A DNA stretch of 64,000 nt from Sphingorhabdus sp. 109 (lineage in GTDB: Bacteria; Pseudomonadota; Alphaproteobacteria; Sphingomonadales; Sphingomonadaceae), in the NCBI RefSeq assembly GCF_902506555.1, contig NZ_LR732707.1, forward strand, positions 954,001 to 1,018,000, given 5' to 3'. The notes below the pieces were generated by a model that did no database searches, had not been told where the DNA came from, and was given only the letters and a program-made list of their open reading frames with translations. Position 1 is the stretch's first letter. Each line of letters opens with the position of its first letter. Made by a program: the position numbers and the translations under genes. This document shows, one piece after another, positions 45,401-55,029 of this stretch.

Positions 45401-47764
45401 GGCGCTTCAAATCTCCAGCCACGTGAGCGCGTGGCTTTTCGTAAGGCCTATCAGCAAGTTTGGGGCGAGGTCTGTTCGTCCGAACTCGACCTGTCCTCCG
45501 ACCTTCCCCTCGTTGTGCTTACTTCGACCGGTTACTCCGTCGTCGAAGGAGATCCTGACGCGCCGCCGCGGGTGTTCTTGACCGGCGATCCGCTTTTGCC
45601 AGAAACCAAGGCGGTCCTCGCGGCCGGAGAGGCGGTCCTAGAACTGTCTGAGGAGAATTTTGTCACGCAGGCTATAGCGAAGCTGCGAATTGGCGGCGGC
45701 TTCGATGCACTGCCGGTCGATGACGGACAGGTAGGGGTCCTTGTCGACCATAAGCCGATGGTCGTTTCCAACTCCGATCCGTTGCTAGCTGCGGACGGAC
45801 TGGACTGGCTTCCTGAGGCAGCAGTGCTTGCCAACGAAGTCCTGGGGCAGGCCCTCGAACGTCAGATTCCGAGCGGCACGGTGGCGGAAAGGCTGCGGCG
45901 GGTGCGACTTCGCCGATGCAAAACCATCAGACTTTCGGTCGGCGCAACCGCGGTAGAGGAACCGCTCCGTTTCTACGCCCTTCCCGACGACGACCATCCT
46001 ACGCTTGCGGTGGGCGACGGTGAGGAAATCACTTGGGCCGTTCTGGCCGATGCTGCTCCGGTCTTGTCAACACTCCTCGATCGCCGCATGCGTTCGTTCG
46101 AAACACTCCTGCTACGCCTTGCCGCCCGACGTCCGACACCTGATCCGAGATTGCGACCCAGCGACGAGGAACTCGCACGCGCATTGGGGTGCAAGGTCGA
46201 TCTCGTGCACGATCACGCTTATGCGATGACGACGGACCATACGCTCATTTTGGAACGTTTCGTGCCGATCGTGACGTGCATCACCGACCAAGCGACAGCC
46301 GAATGGCTCTTCGAGACGCTAGGCACTTCCCCGCGTCGTTCCGAGATAGTAGAGACGTTAACTGGCATTTCCGAACGTCTTCCGTGCACTCCAGAAGAGC
46401 TGGTCGAGGAACTCGGTCGACCCGATCTCGCCGAAGTCCGTCGTAAACTCGACTTGAACTATGGCGACCTAAATCGGGTGCTCGCCTCGCTAGGCCATCC
46501 GATTCTTACCAACGAGAACGAGCTCAGGCGGCTGTTCGAGACTTGGAAAAGAGAGCTGTCCGACATTGCACTCGACCGGATCCGCAGACATTTCCTATCG
46601 GACTTCGAGGCTGGTCGCCCGCTGGATCGCTATGTCTCGATGCGTGAACTGGATTTCTTGGTGTTCCAGGAAAGATGGATCATCGACCGCGAGCATCTCG
46701 CCAAGGAGGACGTCCGTGCTTTGCTGAAGGCTAAACTGGATGAACTGCTGGGCTCGGATGGCAAGGGAGACTTGGATCCAGTCGAGAAGGTTCGAAGATT
46801 GTCGGCGAGGACCTTGCAGCGCTTTGTCGAGACGAACGCCGGCGTGGTCGGTGCCTGGTGTTTCGCGAATACCCTTCCCGACCCGTGGAAGGAAGGTTCG
46901 CTTGCCGCGGTGAAGGAGGTCGGCCGTAAGGGGCTGCTCGACTTCGTGCGGGTCGAGGAAGGCACTGAGATTGTGGTTATAGACCAAGCAGGTTTATGGC
47001 CTCGTGGCATGCCTCATTCGGTCGAGCCGACGGCCCTCGGACTGAACCCCGACGACCTCGACGGCGAGCTCGAACGCGAACGTCAGCGTCAGGAGCGCAA
47101 CGAGGCGGAGAAGCGGACTATTAAGTTCGCAGACGTCTCGCTGGACACGCGCAATCAAGACTTCGCGAGGTTGCTGGTCGACCTCGCAGACGACCGTATG
47201 TTGAACGGCGACTGGTTGAAGCGCTCGCGTAGTCGATTCTCCCTTACGGAGCAGTCCGAACGAGTGGCTCGCAAGGCTGTGCGCGGTGGAGGCAACAGCG
47301 GTAGGCGCCGGTCAAAACGAGTCACGGAAGATATCCGCTCGGCCATGGGTTTCGCTAGCGAGTATCTCGCCAGCCGCTTCCTGTTGGAAAAGCATAAGGA
47401 AAGGTATGACGATCGCTGTTGGGTCTCTGAGAACAGGGGCTTAATCGAAATTGACTGGGAAGGCGATGACGCTCTTGGATTCGACTTCCGCGTTCAGACC
47501 GCCGAGGTCGAATGGCGCTACGAGGTGAAGTCGAACCTAGACGACGCCTTCGAGTTCGAGTTTTCACAGAACGAGATGCGCGTAGCGGCTGACTGCTCGT
47601 CGGACGGCACTCGAAAGTATCGCATCCTCTATGTCCCGTTCGTGTTCGATCCTACGCGATGGCGGGTAATGCAGCTGCCGAACCCGTTGAGCGCCGATGG
47701 CCGGGGCCTGTTTAAGGAGGTCGGGGCCGGGGCAACTCGATTAAAGTTTGACATCGAACGATGA
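42470..47764 (+). CDS. Sacsin-type ATPase / DUF3883 (NO VEIN C-terminal) large protein
   Basis: About 1,764 residues. The N-terminal domain has GHKL-ATPase features: LFELFQNAHDAHD (about residue 68; Glu and Asn of the N-box), IANTGKGFTWRNVDAIRNVGLSSKS (G1-type) and GNKGLGFRSVETLTDDV (G2-type). This is the sacsin N-terminal ATPase-like arrangement. A long helical middle of unknown fold follows. The C-terminal GFASEYLASRFLLEKH...GFDFRV...WRYEVKSN (about 1627-1690) is a DUF3883/NOV_C domain whose D...EVK pattern fits a PD-(D/E)xK nuclease. TTG at 42470 is preferred because GGAGGG precedes it; TTG 42446 is the alternative. Such proteins recur in prokaryotic defence islands; the action here is inferred. 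Confidence 0.85.
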   Translation: MAQADLGAFEQSEIDNSEHTEISPSAQLEAVLADQLEHAAAASDKGLRPYESLRNLGEVIGGEYGDRVLFELFQNAHDAHDEGTVGSILLKLVIHGDERADLFIANTGKGFTWRNVDAIRNVGLSSKSVGEGIGNKGLGFRSVETLTDDVRIYSQAVAKSAEAFEGYCFRFANRAEIERAAKRVTSPQTAAKVARDLPRYLAAMPILQQSNDIAEFAKEGFATVVHLPIKGRAAVSVARSQTTALAELEVPLLLFLDRLEKVVIEIHEGGDVTRRRLTRKVVKRPSPVERSDIEYEIVSIGPDRRRYIVARRPVDRERLGEAVEASIATEAQLVRWRDWQGDPKVSVAIPLAAIDAEPGRIYNFLPMAAEMPSPLDGHVDAPFYASIDRRRANFELPLNAFLLDELADTAVQASLELKEISGPTYRNAIFDLAAWDPEDVDRLARVCKVHEIDWRNLEVVPEAEGKDAWCSFEEAYVWEEKGYRLLRVRRLVKAGVANLADPNIGSRRLERICGMLKTIPLRAVPNEQDLAGWLEAVAASLGFDGSSPKTWGTFYEECRKALPSVHALKELGGRKILLTRDGSIKAAMSIETETPVFVRDAIGKRRKAEGAPLPPKALASKFSILDDDVSLTSEVVADFMKAGLVRRYDALEVLAELPATFSERPAPKRREAALKWAFEVWRAEGSKCHKVLSTIDLHVEVAGGWRPAREARFSDGWTAQGRNLTTYLAEASAVSPDCAKAAQMLLRPEASWIPKSVALRKDWTDFLRAAGVEDGLPLLADETAPQTGAPTYIWNAFLKTKDMDKGRTAAWVSANANVDLPNPWTAYSRQGELWRFPGQLEHRKLPPEARRRLAELAMVQVAQRDAGWKNWHLGRYERWGTERNETELLTPAAVFLATSRWMPVDSDDERFRRPDELWASTDGRRRPPRYVDRPRDRLVEMIETDEGLASVMFSPPINLRNWSDPEQIPLKLAAMATGASNLQPRERVAFRKAYQQVWGEVCSSELDLSSDLPLVVLTSTGYSVVEGDPDAPPRVFLTGDPLLPETKAVLAAGEAVLELSEENFVTQAIAKLRIGGGFDALPVDDGQVGVLVDHKPMVVSNSDPLLAADGLDWLPEAAVLANEVLGQALERQIPSGTVAERLRRVRLRRCKTIRLSVGATAVEEPLRFYALPDDDHPTLAVGDGEEITWAVLADAAPVLSTLLDRRMRSFETLLLRLAARRPTPDPRLRPSDEELARALGCKVDLVHDHAYAMTTDHTLILERFVPIVTCITDQATAEWLFETLGTSPRRSEIVETLTGISERLPCTPEELVEELGRPDLAEVRRKLDLNYGDLNRVLASLGHPILTNENELRRLFETWKRELSDIALDRIRRHFLSDFEAGRPLDRYVSMRELDFLVFQERWIIDREHLAKEDVRALLKAKLDELLGSDGKGDLDPVEKVRRLSARTLQRFVETNAGVVGAWCFANTLPDPWKEGSLAAVKEVGRKGLLDFVRVEEGTEIVVIDQAGLWPRGMPHSVEPTALGLNPDDLDGELERERQRQERNEAEKRTIKFADVSLDTRNQDFARLLVDLADDRMLNGDWLKRSRSRFSLTEQSERVARKAVRGGGNSGRRRSKRVTEDIRSAMGFASEYLASRFLLEKHKERYDDRCWVSENRGLIEIDWEGDDALGFDFRVQTAEVEWRYEVKSNLDDAFEFEFSQNEMRVAADCSSDGTRKYRILYVPFVFDPTRWRVMQLPNPLSADGRGLFKEVGAGATRLKFDIER

Positions 47765-48107
47765 GCGATAGTTGAAGGAGCGATTGAGTCGTCTGCACGC
47801 CACAACCCGAAAGACGGTTGTCGACCCAACTGCTACCGGTCTGAAATGCGCCCGATGATAGATATCTTCGCAGCAGGTCACGTTGCCCCCAAGCGAACTG
47901 ATGAGATTTATTGGTCAACCCGATCATCGACATAAAAAACTTGTTTAATACATGAAACTTCAATTTGCGATTTATTGTAATGCATCATTAGAAAACGGAG
48001 TGCATGAAGAACGGAATTAATAGACCGAATCTATAATTTAAGATGGTGTTTCCGACGCTTACGCAGCTACTCAGTTGCTACACTTTTCGGATGGGGGGAA
48101 TCTAAAT
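47765..48107. other. Intergenic region before the RecB/helicase gene
   Basis: A 343-base gap without a gene. It becomes strongly AT-rich from about 47920 to 48060 and likely carries the promoter of the restriction-helicase gene run that follows. This suggests the large ATPase gene upstream is a separate transcription unit. The GGGGG stretch at 48093-48097 serves as ribosome binding site for the next gene. Confidence 0.45.
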
Positions 48108-51100
48108 TTGCGCCGACATAAAGACAAGATCGTGCACTCGCCGTCTGATTTGGTTCGATATCTGGGGTGTGCCTATGCCACCACTCTAGATTTGCTGCGC
48201 ATGACCGATCCGGAAAAAGCACCTAACCGCGCAGAAGACGATGCCATGGCAAAGCTAGTCCAAGAGGCTGGACTGGATCATGAAGATAATTACCGACAGA
48301 AATTGGCAAAAGATGGAACTCTGGTCGAAATCCCCGGCGATGGTTCGCTTGAAACCCGCGCCCGTTTAACTCGCGAGGCAATGGAAACTGGCGCCCGCAC
48401 AATCTTTCAGGCGGCGTTCCTCCAAAATCAATGGAGCGGCTTCGCTGACTTTTTGATCCGTGTCGAGAAGCCGTCTGATTTAGGGCAGTGGTCTTACGAA
48501 CCAGTTGATACCAAGCTCGCCAAGTCAGCAAAAGCATCTCACATCGTTCAGCTCGGTCTTTATGCCCGGATGATCGCCGCTTTGCAGGGATGCAATCCAG
48601 AACGCGTCCATGTCGAGCTCGGGGATGGAAGACGCGAAAGCTTTCGAATGGTCGACTTTGATCATGTTCTTGGAAACGCTATCGGCCGCTACCTATCCTT
48701 TGTAGAAACAGGAGCGGAGAAAAGCTCGCCAGAACCCTGCGCTGCATGCTCATTATGCCCATGGCGGGATCACTGTGCTTCAATATGGGAGGAAGAAGAT
48801 CACCTCTCCCGCATAGCCGGACTAGGCAAACCACAAGCGCAAAAGCTCCGCGATGCCGGGATTTTAAGCGCAACTGCTCTTGCCAGTTCGCCTGATGATA
48901 CGCGAATTGCGCGCATGGCACCTGCAACTTTTGCAAAATTGCAAGCGCAGGCCCGTTTACAGATTGCCCGATGGCAGGGCGGCGAACCCGTAGTCGAAAC
49001 GCTCGAACTGGAAGATGGCCGCGGCTTTGCCAATTTGCCCCAGCCACATGCCGCAGATTTATTCTTCGACCTAGAAGGTGATCCACTGGAAGAAGGCGGT
49101 CTCGATTATCTATGGGGTGTCCATTACAGGGATGGCGGCAAGCCCGAATTCCGGTTCCGCTGGGGCCATGATCATGCGGCAGAACGCCTAGCGTTTGAAG
49201 ATACAGTGGACTGGATTGCCCAGCATCTGGATGCCAACCCTGGCGCTCATATCTACCATTATGCTCCCTACGAGATTACATCCCTTCGGCGGCTTTCCAC
49301 TTTGCATGCCAGCCGCGAGGAAGTTTTGGATAATTTGCTTCGTCAGCGTCGTTTCGTCGACCTCTATGCAGTATTGCGGCAGGCAATTCGCACATCAGAA
49401 CCCAACTTGTCACTCAAAACGATGGAAATATTTTTTGCCGAAGCGCGCGATGGTGATGTCACCAAAGCGGATCAATCAATCATCGAATATAAAAGCTGGA
49501 AGGTGACCGGCGAAGACGCCATTTTACAGGGTATTTTGGAGTATAATAAGGTCGATTGCGAAAATACCGAAGCGCTGAGGGATTGGCTCATAGAGCTTCG
49601 GACACCGGACCTTCCATGGAGAGCTTCTGGCCCTGCCGTTCCCGTGACGGATGACAAGACAGAGGCGCGCGTGGAGGCAGAGTTGCGATCACAGCGATTG
49701 ATCGAAGCTATTCATGCTGGAAAAATTCCTGAGAGCGAGGAGGGCAGGGCGCTTGTGGGTCATCTTACCCAGTTCCACCGCCGCGCCGATAAGCCTGCTT
49801 TCTGGTCGATGTTTGACCGCTGCGAGCATGAACCCCATGAATTAGTGGAAGATGGCGAATGTATTGGAGCGATCACGCCGGATATTGACTCTGAGGGCAA
49901 CTGGCAGCGAGTAGAGAAGCGGAGCACTGTCGCTAGTTACCGTTTCCCTCCTCAAGACAGTAAGCTGCGTGAAGGAGCAGCCGTGCTCCATGCGCCCACG
50001 CTTCAGAGAGTCGGCACAATTATCGCTCTGGATTGCGAAGCGGGGACGGTCGAAATCAAGCGCGGTAACAGCGCAAAAGGCTTTTGGCCGCTGGACGGCT
50101 CTTTGATCCCGGAACCTACAGTGCCAAACGCGATACTGGTAGCTGCGGTGCGCCGGGTCGCAATGGCCTGGGCCGGCATAGACGAAGACCAGTGGCTGAA
50201 CGGCTGCGTCGACCCTGATGGTCTTACAACTGATGTTAGCGGACTGCCCGACGCGCAGCCTTACCGTGCGCTACTTGATATCATTGAACGGAAGAAGCCT
50301 CGACTGCAAGACTGGCAGGGCGGCGGTCTGGTGCAAGAAGGTGAAAGCTTGATCGAGGCCGCAACTCTGCGCTGCCTTGCGATGGACAACACAACGCTAT
50401 TTATTCAGGGGCCTCCCGGCACCGGCAAAACATTTACGAGCGCTCACGTGATTTGCTCGCTGATTGTTGCTGGCAAGCGCGTGGGCGTGTCGAGCAACAG
50501 CCATAAGGCAATCAACAATCTACTTGCTAAGGTTGAGGATGTCGCCGAGGAAACCGGGCTTTCCTTTTCCGGCGTCAAGAAATGCACGCGCGGTAATGAG
50601 GATCAGCGTTTAAATGGGCGTGTCATTACCGATGTGGAAAGCGCTAGTGACGTTCACGACTATTTTCCTGATCTAGTGGGCGGCACCGCTTGGCTATTCG
50701 CCGACAAGGGTTTCGACCAGGAGTTCGATTATCTCTTTGTCGATGAAGCGGGACAGGTCTCACTCGGTCATCTTTTGGCTATGGGTTCGGCGGCGAAAAA
50801 CATTGTTCTCGTGGGCGATCAGATGCAGCTGGCGCAACCGATACAAGGCTCGCATCCCGGCGAAAGCGGACTTTCAGCTTTGGATTATCTATTACAGGGA
50901 GACGCGACCGTTGCACCGGACAAGGGTATCCTCCTAGACACAAGTTGGAGAATGCACCCTAAAATATGTAGCTTCATCTCGGAAGCCGTCTACGACGGAC
51001 GGCTGAAAGCGCACCCTGACTGCGGGCGGCAGCGCCTGCATCTGGACCAGGGACATGACCCGGCGATAGCTGAACAAGGTCTGCGATTTGTGCCGATGGA

Positions 51101-51551
51101 TCATATCGGTTGCGGCCAGCGCTGCGATATCGAAGTAGAGCGCGTGAAGGAGCTAGCAACCGGCTTGCTCGGCACCAAATTTACGAGACGAGAAGGCAGC
51201 AGCGGAAAAATAGGTTGGGACAATATTCTAATCGTTGCGCCATATAATATGCAGGTAAACGCACTCGCAGCTTCACTCCCCGCTGCCGCACGAGTGGGCA
51301 CGGTGGACCGTTTCCAAGGGCAGGAAGCAGAAGTAGTAATTGTCAGTCTCACAACCTCGACGCCCGAAGATTTGCCGCGCCATATCGAGTTCTTTTATTC
51401 CAAGAATCGGATTAATGTCGCGATTAGCCGTGCTCGCACGCTGGCGTTAATCTTGGCCAATCCCAAGCTGTTGGAACTAGACGCAAAAACTGTCGATCAT
51501 CTAAGGTTGGTAAATACGCTCGCCTGGGTGGAAGAGGAGGGAAGCAAGTGA
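48108..51551 (+). CDS. RecB-like nuclease / DEDD exonuclease / SF1 helicase fusion (TM0106 type)
   Basis: About 1,147 residues in three parts. The N-terminus is a RecB-like nuclease (TM0106 family) with an iron-sulphur-type cysteine cluster EPCAACSLCPWRDHC (about 208-222). A middle RNase H-like exonuclease domain shows DLFFDLEGDPLEEGG and VDCENTEALRDWL. The C-terminal half is a Dna2/Upf1-like SF1 helicase: GPPGTGKTFTSA (about 768), DEAGQ (about 879), LVGDQMQLAQP, VGTVDRFQGQEAEVVIVS and NVAISRA. It probably resects or degrades DNA. The start is placed at TTG 48108 behind GGGGG; TTG 48075 is the alternative. Its stop overlaps the GTG of the small frameshifted ORF. Confidence 0.88.
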   Translation: MRRHKDKIVHSPSDLVRYLGCAYATTLDLLRMTDPEKAPNRAEDDAMAKLVQEAGLDHEDNYRQKLAKDGTLVEIPGDGSLETRARLTREAMETGARTIFQAAFLQNQWSGFADFLIRVEKPSDLGQWSYEPVDTKLAKSAKASHIVQLGLYARMIAALQGCNPERVHVELGDGRRESFRMVDFDHVLGNAIGRYLSFVETGAEKSSPEPCAACSLCPWRDHCASIWEEEDHLSRIAGLGKPQAQKLRDAGILSATALASSPDDTRIARMAPATFAKLQAQARLQIARWQGGEPVVETLELEDGRGFANLPQPHAADLFFDLEGDPLEEGGLDYLWGVHYRDGGKPEFRFRWGHDHAAERLAFEDTVDWIAQHLDANPGAHIYHYAPYEITSLRRLSTLHASREEVLDNLLRQRRFVDLYAVLRQAIRTSEPNLSLKTMEIFFAEARDGDVTKADQSIIEYKSWKVTGEDAILQGILEYNKVDCENTEALRDWLIELRTPDLPWRASGPAVPVTDDKTEARVEAELRSQRLIEAIHAGKIPESEEGRALVGHLTQFHRRADKPAFWSMFDRCEHEPHELVEDGECIGAITPDIDSEGNWQRVEKRSTVASYRFPPQDSKLREGAAVLHAPTLQRVGTIIALDCEAGTVEIKRGNSAKGFWPLDGSLIPEPTVPNAILVAAVRRVAMAWAGIDEDQWLNGCVDPDGLTTDVSGLPDAQPYRALLDIIERKKPRLQDWQGGGLVQEGESLIEAATLRCLAMDNTTLFIQGPPGTGKTFTSAHVICSLIVAGKRVGVSSNSHKAINNLLAKVEDVAEETGLSFSGVKKCTRGNEDQRLNGRVITDVESASDVHDYFPDLVGGTAWLFADKGFDQEFDYLFVDEAGQVSLGHLLAMGSAAKNIVLVGDQMQLAQPIQGSHPGESGLSALDYLLQGDATVAPDKGILLDTSWRMHPKICSFISEAVYDGRLKAHPDCGRQRLHLDQGHDPAIAEQGLRFVPMDHIGCGQRCDIEVERVKELATGLLGTKFTRREGSSGKIGWDNILIVAPYNMQVNALAASLPAAARVGTVDRFQGQEAEVVIVSLTTSTPEDLPRHIEFFYSKNRINVAISRARTLALILANPKLLELDAKTVDHLRLVNTLAWVEEEGSK

Positions 51552-51854
51552 GAGAAGAACAATTCAAGGCGTGGCTAAAGGAAACCGGGAAATCCGAAGG
51601 CACGATTTCTTCCCAGATGAGCAAGGTCTGGAAGCTGGACCGCTATTATGGCGATCTTGATGAACATATCCGTAGTGGAACAATCGAAAAGATAAAAACG
51701 CGGCTATCTAATCCTGACAGCATTCCGTCGGAACTAGGAATCGGGGACCGCCAACACCTACCGACATCGCTCCGCTATTCAAGCCCGTCTTAGCGGCTTG
51801 TTGCAATCGTCAATATTCGAGTTACAACCACTTGCAAATCAAGTGGTTTCTTGA
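51548..51854 (+). pseudogene. Small ORF with an apparent frameshift at a GGGG run
   Basis: The GTG at 51548 overlaps the helicase stop (GTGA). Frame one gives 81 residues and stops at 51793: MREEQFKAWLKETGKSEGTI, then KLDRYYGDLDEH, then a low-quality tail. Dropping one G at the GGGG run 51743-51746 opens the next frame up to a stop at 51852-51854. That adds TANTYRHRSAIQARLSGLL, a plausible helical continuation with a TYRxxxxIxA pattern. The restored protein would be about 101 residues. Short helical proteins of this kind, resembling a core-binding SAM-like domain, sit next to restriction genes. It is either a decayed gene, a sequencing error or a translational frameshift. Confidence 0.6.
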
Positions 51855-51987
51855 CTTTTCATTTTCATGAATAGAATTAATTGACTCAATAACGGCTCCA
51901 CAAGAGAGGGGATTGGAATGGCTCACGAAATTAGAGTGTCGCTATTTTTTGGCCTTCTTTCAGGTTTTTGAGAAAGCGGATGATTAG

Positions 51988-54900
51988 ATGAACAGCCAGG
52001 CATTTTTCGAATCTCCGATTCTCAATTCGCCGTATGAGGAGCCAGGCCAGCACTGGCAGCTGAGCGATTCTGGCCAGCCTACTGGTCAGATCGAACCGGG
52101 ACGGCGCAAGAGCGATCTGACTACACCCATACCCAAGGCAAAAACGACGCGCGGGAATGTTGCTTCTCAACAGGATCTCTATGCCGATGCCAAGGGCGAG
52201 ATCTACGATCCTACCGAAACCATCAACGGTATCCGGTCTGCAGTGCAAAGTTGGCGTGCTTTGCCGGAGAGCCAGTGGCAGGTTACGCCCACCACGGCTC
52301 GTTTGCTTCGCCACTGGCGCACGCATAAATTCACCAATCAGACACCGTTTTTCTGCCAGGTTGAGGCCGTCGAAACGGTTATTTGGCTTACGGAAGTTGT
52401 TGGTCGTCCAAGCCGCAAGGGCGGTAAGGTAAAGCTCGCGACTGGCCAGAGGTTTTGGGACCATCTGTTTGCAGCCAATGAAGCCTCGAACCCTGACTTG
52501 ATCCGGCTTGCGCTCAAGCTAGCGACCGGGGCAGGCAAAACGACGGTGATGGCGATGCTCATCGCTTGGCATACGCTAAATGCTGTGCGGCATCCAGGAT
52601 CCAAGAAATACTCTAAGGGCTTTTTGGTTATCGCGCCCGGCATTACCATCCGAGATCGGTTGCAGGTGCTGCAACCCAATGATCCGAACAGCTATTATAA
52701 GAGCCGCGAGATTGTCCCGGAGGATATGCTGCGCGATCTGGGGCAGGCGAAAATTGTCATTACCAACTTTCATGCCTTCAAGAAAAAAGATGAGGTGTCA
52801 CTCAACAAGGTCCAACAGGCAGCGCTCAATACCACCCCTAAACAGGAGAGCGATGGCGCAATGCTACGCCGCGTCGCAGGGCCGTTGCTCGGAATGAAAA
52901 ATGTCGTCGTTCTGAACGATGAGGCGCACCACTGTTATCGTGAACGCCCGCTATCACCGGAGGAAGAAAAGACTCTGAAAGGTGATGACAAGGCCGAGGC
53001 CAAGGAAAACAACGAAGCCGCGCGCCTTTGGATTTCAGGGTTGGAAACTGTCAAGCGCACGCTCGGCCTCAATATGGTATATGATCTGTCCGCCACGCCT
53101 TTCTTCCTCAAGGGTTCAGGCTATCGAGAAGGATCGCTGTTTGGCTGGGTGATGAGCGATTTCAGCCTGATGGATGCGATTGAGTGCGGTATCGTAAAAT
53201 TGCCGCGCGTTCCCATTATCGACAATGTGGAACAGGGCGAGATGCCGATGTTCCGAAATCTGTGGGAACATATCGGCAAGAAATTGCCAAAGAAGGGCCG
53301 CTGCAAATCGGGCTTTGACGATCCACAAAAATTACCGAACGAATTGCTTTCCGCGATCGACGCGCTCTACGGCCATTACGTTAAAACCTTTGATGCTTGG
53401 AAGGAGTCCAATCTGGGCGTCGAACCAGTATTCATCGTTGTTTGCAACAATACAGCTACGTCAAAGCTGGTGCACGATTATATCGCCGGTTACCCAGTAT
53501 CGACGAAAGATGGCGGCAGCCAGCTGGTCGCTGGCAAATGCAAGCTCTTTCAGAATTTCGACCCCGATGGTGTGGCCCTGCCCAAGATGCGGACCCTTTT
53601 GATTGACAGCATGCAGCTGGAAAGCGGTGAGGCGGTCAGCGCGGAATTTAAAGCCGCAGCGGCTGGTGAGATCGATCGGTTCAAGGACGAGATGGTCCAG
53701 CGCACCGGCGACCGCGCGTCGGCTGAAAAGATCGACGATGCCGACATATTGCGGGAAGTGATGAACACTGTCGGCAGACCCGGTCAACTGGGTGGGGCAA
53801 TCCGCTGCGTGGTTTCGGTGTCCATGCTCACAGAAGGCTGGGATGCGAATACTGTTACCCATGTGCTTGGCGTGCGGGCATTCGGCACGCAGCTATTATG
53901 TGAGCAGGTTATTGGTCGCGCACTACGCCGCGTCTCTTACGAACTGAACGCAGATGACCGGTTCGGCGTTGAATATGCTGACATCTTCGGCATCCCGTTT
54001 GATTTCACGGCGCAGGCCGTTCAAGCCGATATAAAACCGCCTCCGCCGATGATCAGGGTGGAAGCAATTAGTCCGGAACGTGACGACGTCGAAATTCGTT
54101 TTCCACGCGTAGAGGGCTATCGCACCGAATTGCCGCGGGACACGCTGCAGGCCGAATTCACCGAAGATTCTACCCTGGAGCTGAACCCTGACCTGGTCGG
54201 TGCGACCGAGACGATCAGTTCTGGTATCATCGGTGAAACAGCGGACATGACGCTGGACTATCTCGCCGATATGCGCCCCGCCACAATTCAGCTGCGCCTT
54301 GCTGACCGTATCGTGCGACGGCAGTTTACCCAGGATGGTGAGGTGCCCAATCCCGCGCTTATTCTCGAAATGCGCAAGATTGTTCGCCGCTGGATGGCGG
54401 AACATCTGGTATGCAAGGGCAGCACACAGCCGGCGCAATTGCTCTATTACGATATTGCTGACCGGGTCGCGGAGCGAATTAAGCGCGCGATCACTCGTGG
54501 GACGCAAGGGGAAAATCGAGTGATTGCCTTGCTCGATCCCTATAATCGCGAAGGCTCCACATCCCATGTCGGGTTTAACACCAGCCAGGACAGATACGAG
54601 ACCGGTAAAAAATGTCATATCAACTATGCAATCGCGGATAGCGATTGGGAACTGGAGTTCTGCCGCGTCGCCGACCAACATCCGCGCGTTCTCGCCTGGG
54701 TGAAGAACCACAATCTTGGTTTCGAAGTGCCTTACCGCACCGGCGGGGAAGCCCGGCGCTATCGCCCTGATTTTATACTGCAGATCGATGACGGGAAAGG
54801 CGCCGAGGACCCGCTGAACCTCGTCGTGGAAATCAAGGGTTTTCGAAATGAAGACGCCAAGGACAAGGCCGATACGATGGCAAGCTATTGGGTTCCGGGC

Positions 54901-55029
54901 GTGAACAATCTCGGCACGATGGGACGCTGGGGCTTTGCCGAGTTTACCGAGAAATGGACGATGCAGACGGAATTCGAAGCCGTTATAAAAGAGTGGATTA
55001 AAACCGTAGGTGAGGGGGATTTACGATGA
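51988..55029 (+). CDS. Type III-like restriction endonuclease subunit (Res; DEAD/DEAH helicase-nuclease)
   Basis: Encodes 1,013 residues. The SF2 helicase motifs are LATGAGKTTVMAM (about 178), NDEAHHCYRE (Walker B, about 310), DLSATPFFLKGSG (about 367), SVSMLTEGWDANTVTHVLG and EQVIGRALRR (motif VI). The C-terminal domain carries YRPDFILQID...VVEIKGFRNEDAKDK (about 923-955), a PD-(D/E)xK endonuclease site. The N-terminus (MNSQAFFESPILNSPYEEPGQHW) matches the BPTD_3080-like restriction endonuclease family. In type III systems Res needs Mod for recognition; the Mod-like gene lies two genes downstream in the same run. Its stop overlaps the next ATG (ATGA). Confidence 0.9.
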   Translation: MNSQAFFESPILNSPYEEPGQHWQLSDSGQPTGQIEPGRRKSDLTTPIPKAKTTRGNVASQQDLYADAKGEIYDPTETINGIRSAVQSWRALPESQWQVTPTTARLLRHWRTHKFTNQTPFFCQVEAVETVIWLTEVVGRPSRKGGKVKLATGQRFWDHLFAANEASNPDLIRLALKLATGAGKTTVMAMLIAWHTLNAVRHPGSKKYSKGFLVIAPGITIRDRLQVLQPNDPNSYYKSREIVPEDMLRDLGQAKIVITNFHAFKKKDEVSLNKVQQAALNTTPKQESDGAMLRRVAGPLLGMKNVVVLNDEAHHCYRERPLSPEEEKTLKGDDKAEAKENNEAARLWISGLETVKRTLGLNMVYDLSATPFFLKGSGYREGSLFGWVMSDFSLMDAIECGIVKLPRVPIIDNVEQGEMPMFRNLWEHIGKKLPKKGRCKSGFDDPQKLPNELLSAIDALYGHYVKTFDAWKESNLGVEPVFIVVCNNTATSKLVHDYIAGYPVSTKDGGSQLVAGKCKLFQNFDPDGVALPKMRTLLIDSMQLESGEAVSAEFKAAAAGEIDRFKDEMVQRTGDRASAEKIDDADILREVMNTVGRPGQLGGAIRCVVSVSMLTEGWDANTVTHVLGVRAFGTQLLCEQVIGRALRRVSYELNADDRFGVEYADIFGIPFDFTAQAVQADIKPPPPMIRVEAISPERDDVEIRFPRVEGYRTELPRDTLQAEFTEDSTLELNPDLVGATETISSGIIGETADMTLDYLADMRPATIQLRLADRIVRRQFTQDGEVPNPALILEMRKIVRRWMAEHLVCKGSTQPAQLLYYDIADRVAERIKRAITRGTQGENRVIALLDPYNREGSTSHVGFNTSQDRYETGKKCHINYAIADSDWELEFCRVADQHPRVLAWVKNHNLGFEVPYRTGGEARRYRPDFILQIDDGKGAEDPLNLVVEIKGFRNEDAKDKADTMASYWVPGVNNLGTMGRWGFAEFTEKWTMQTEFEAVIKEWIKTVGEGDLR

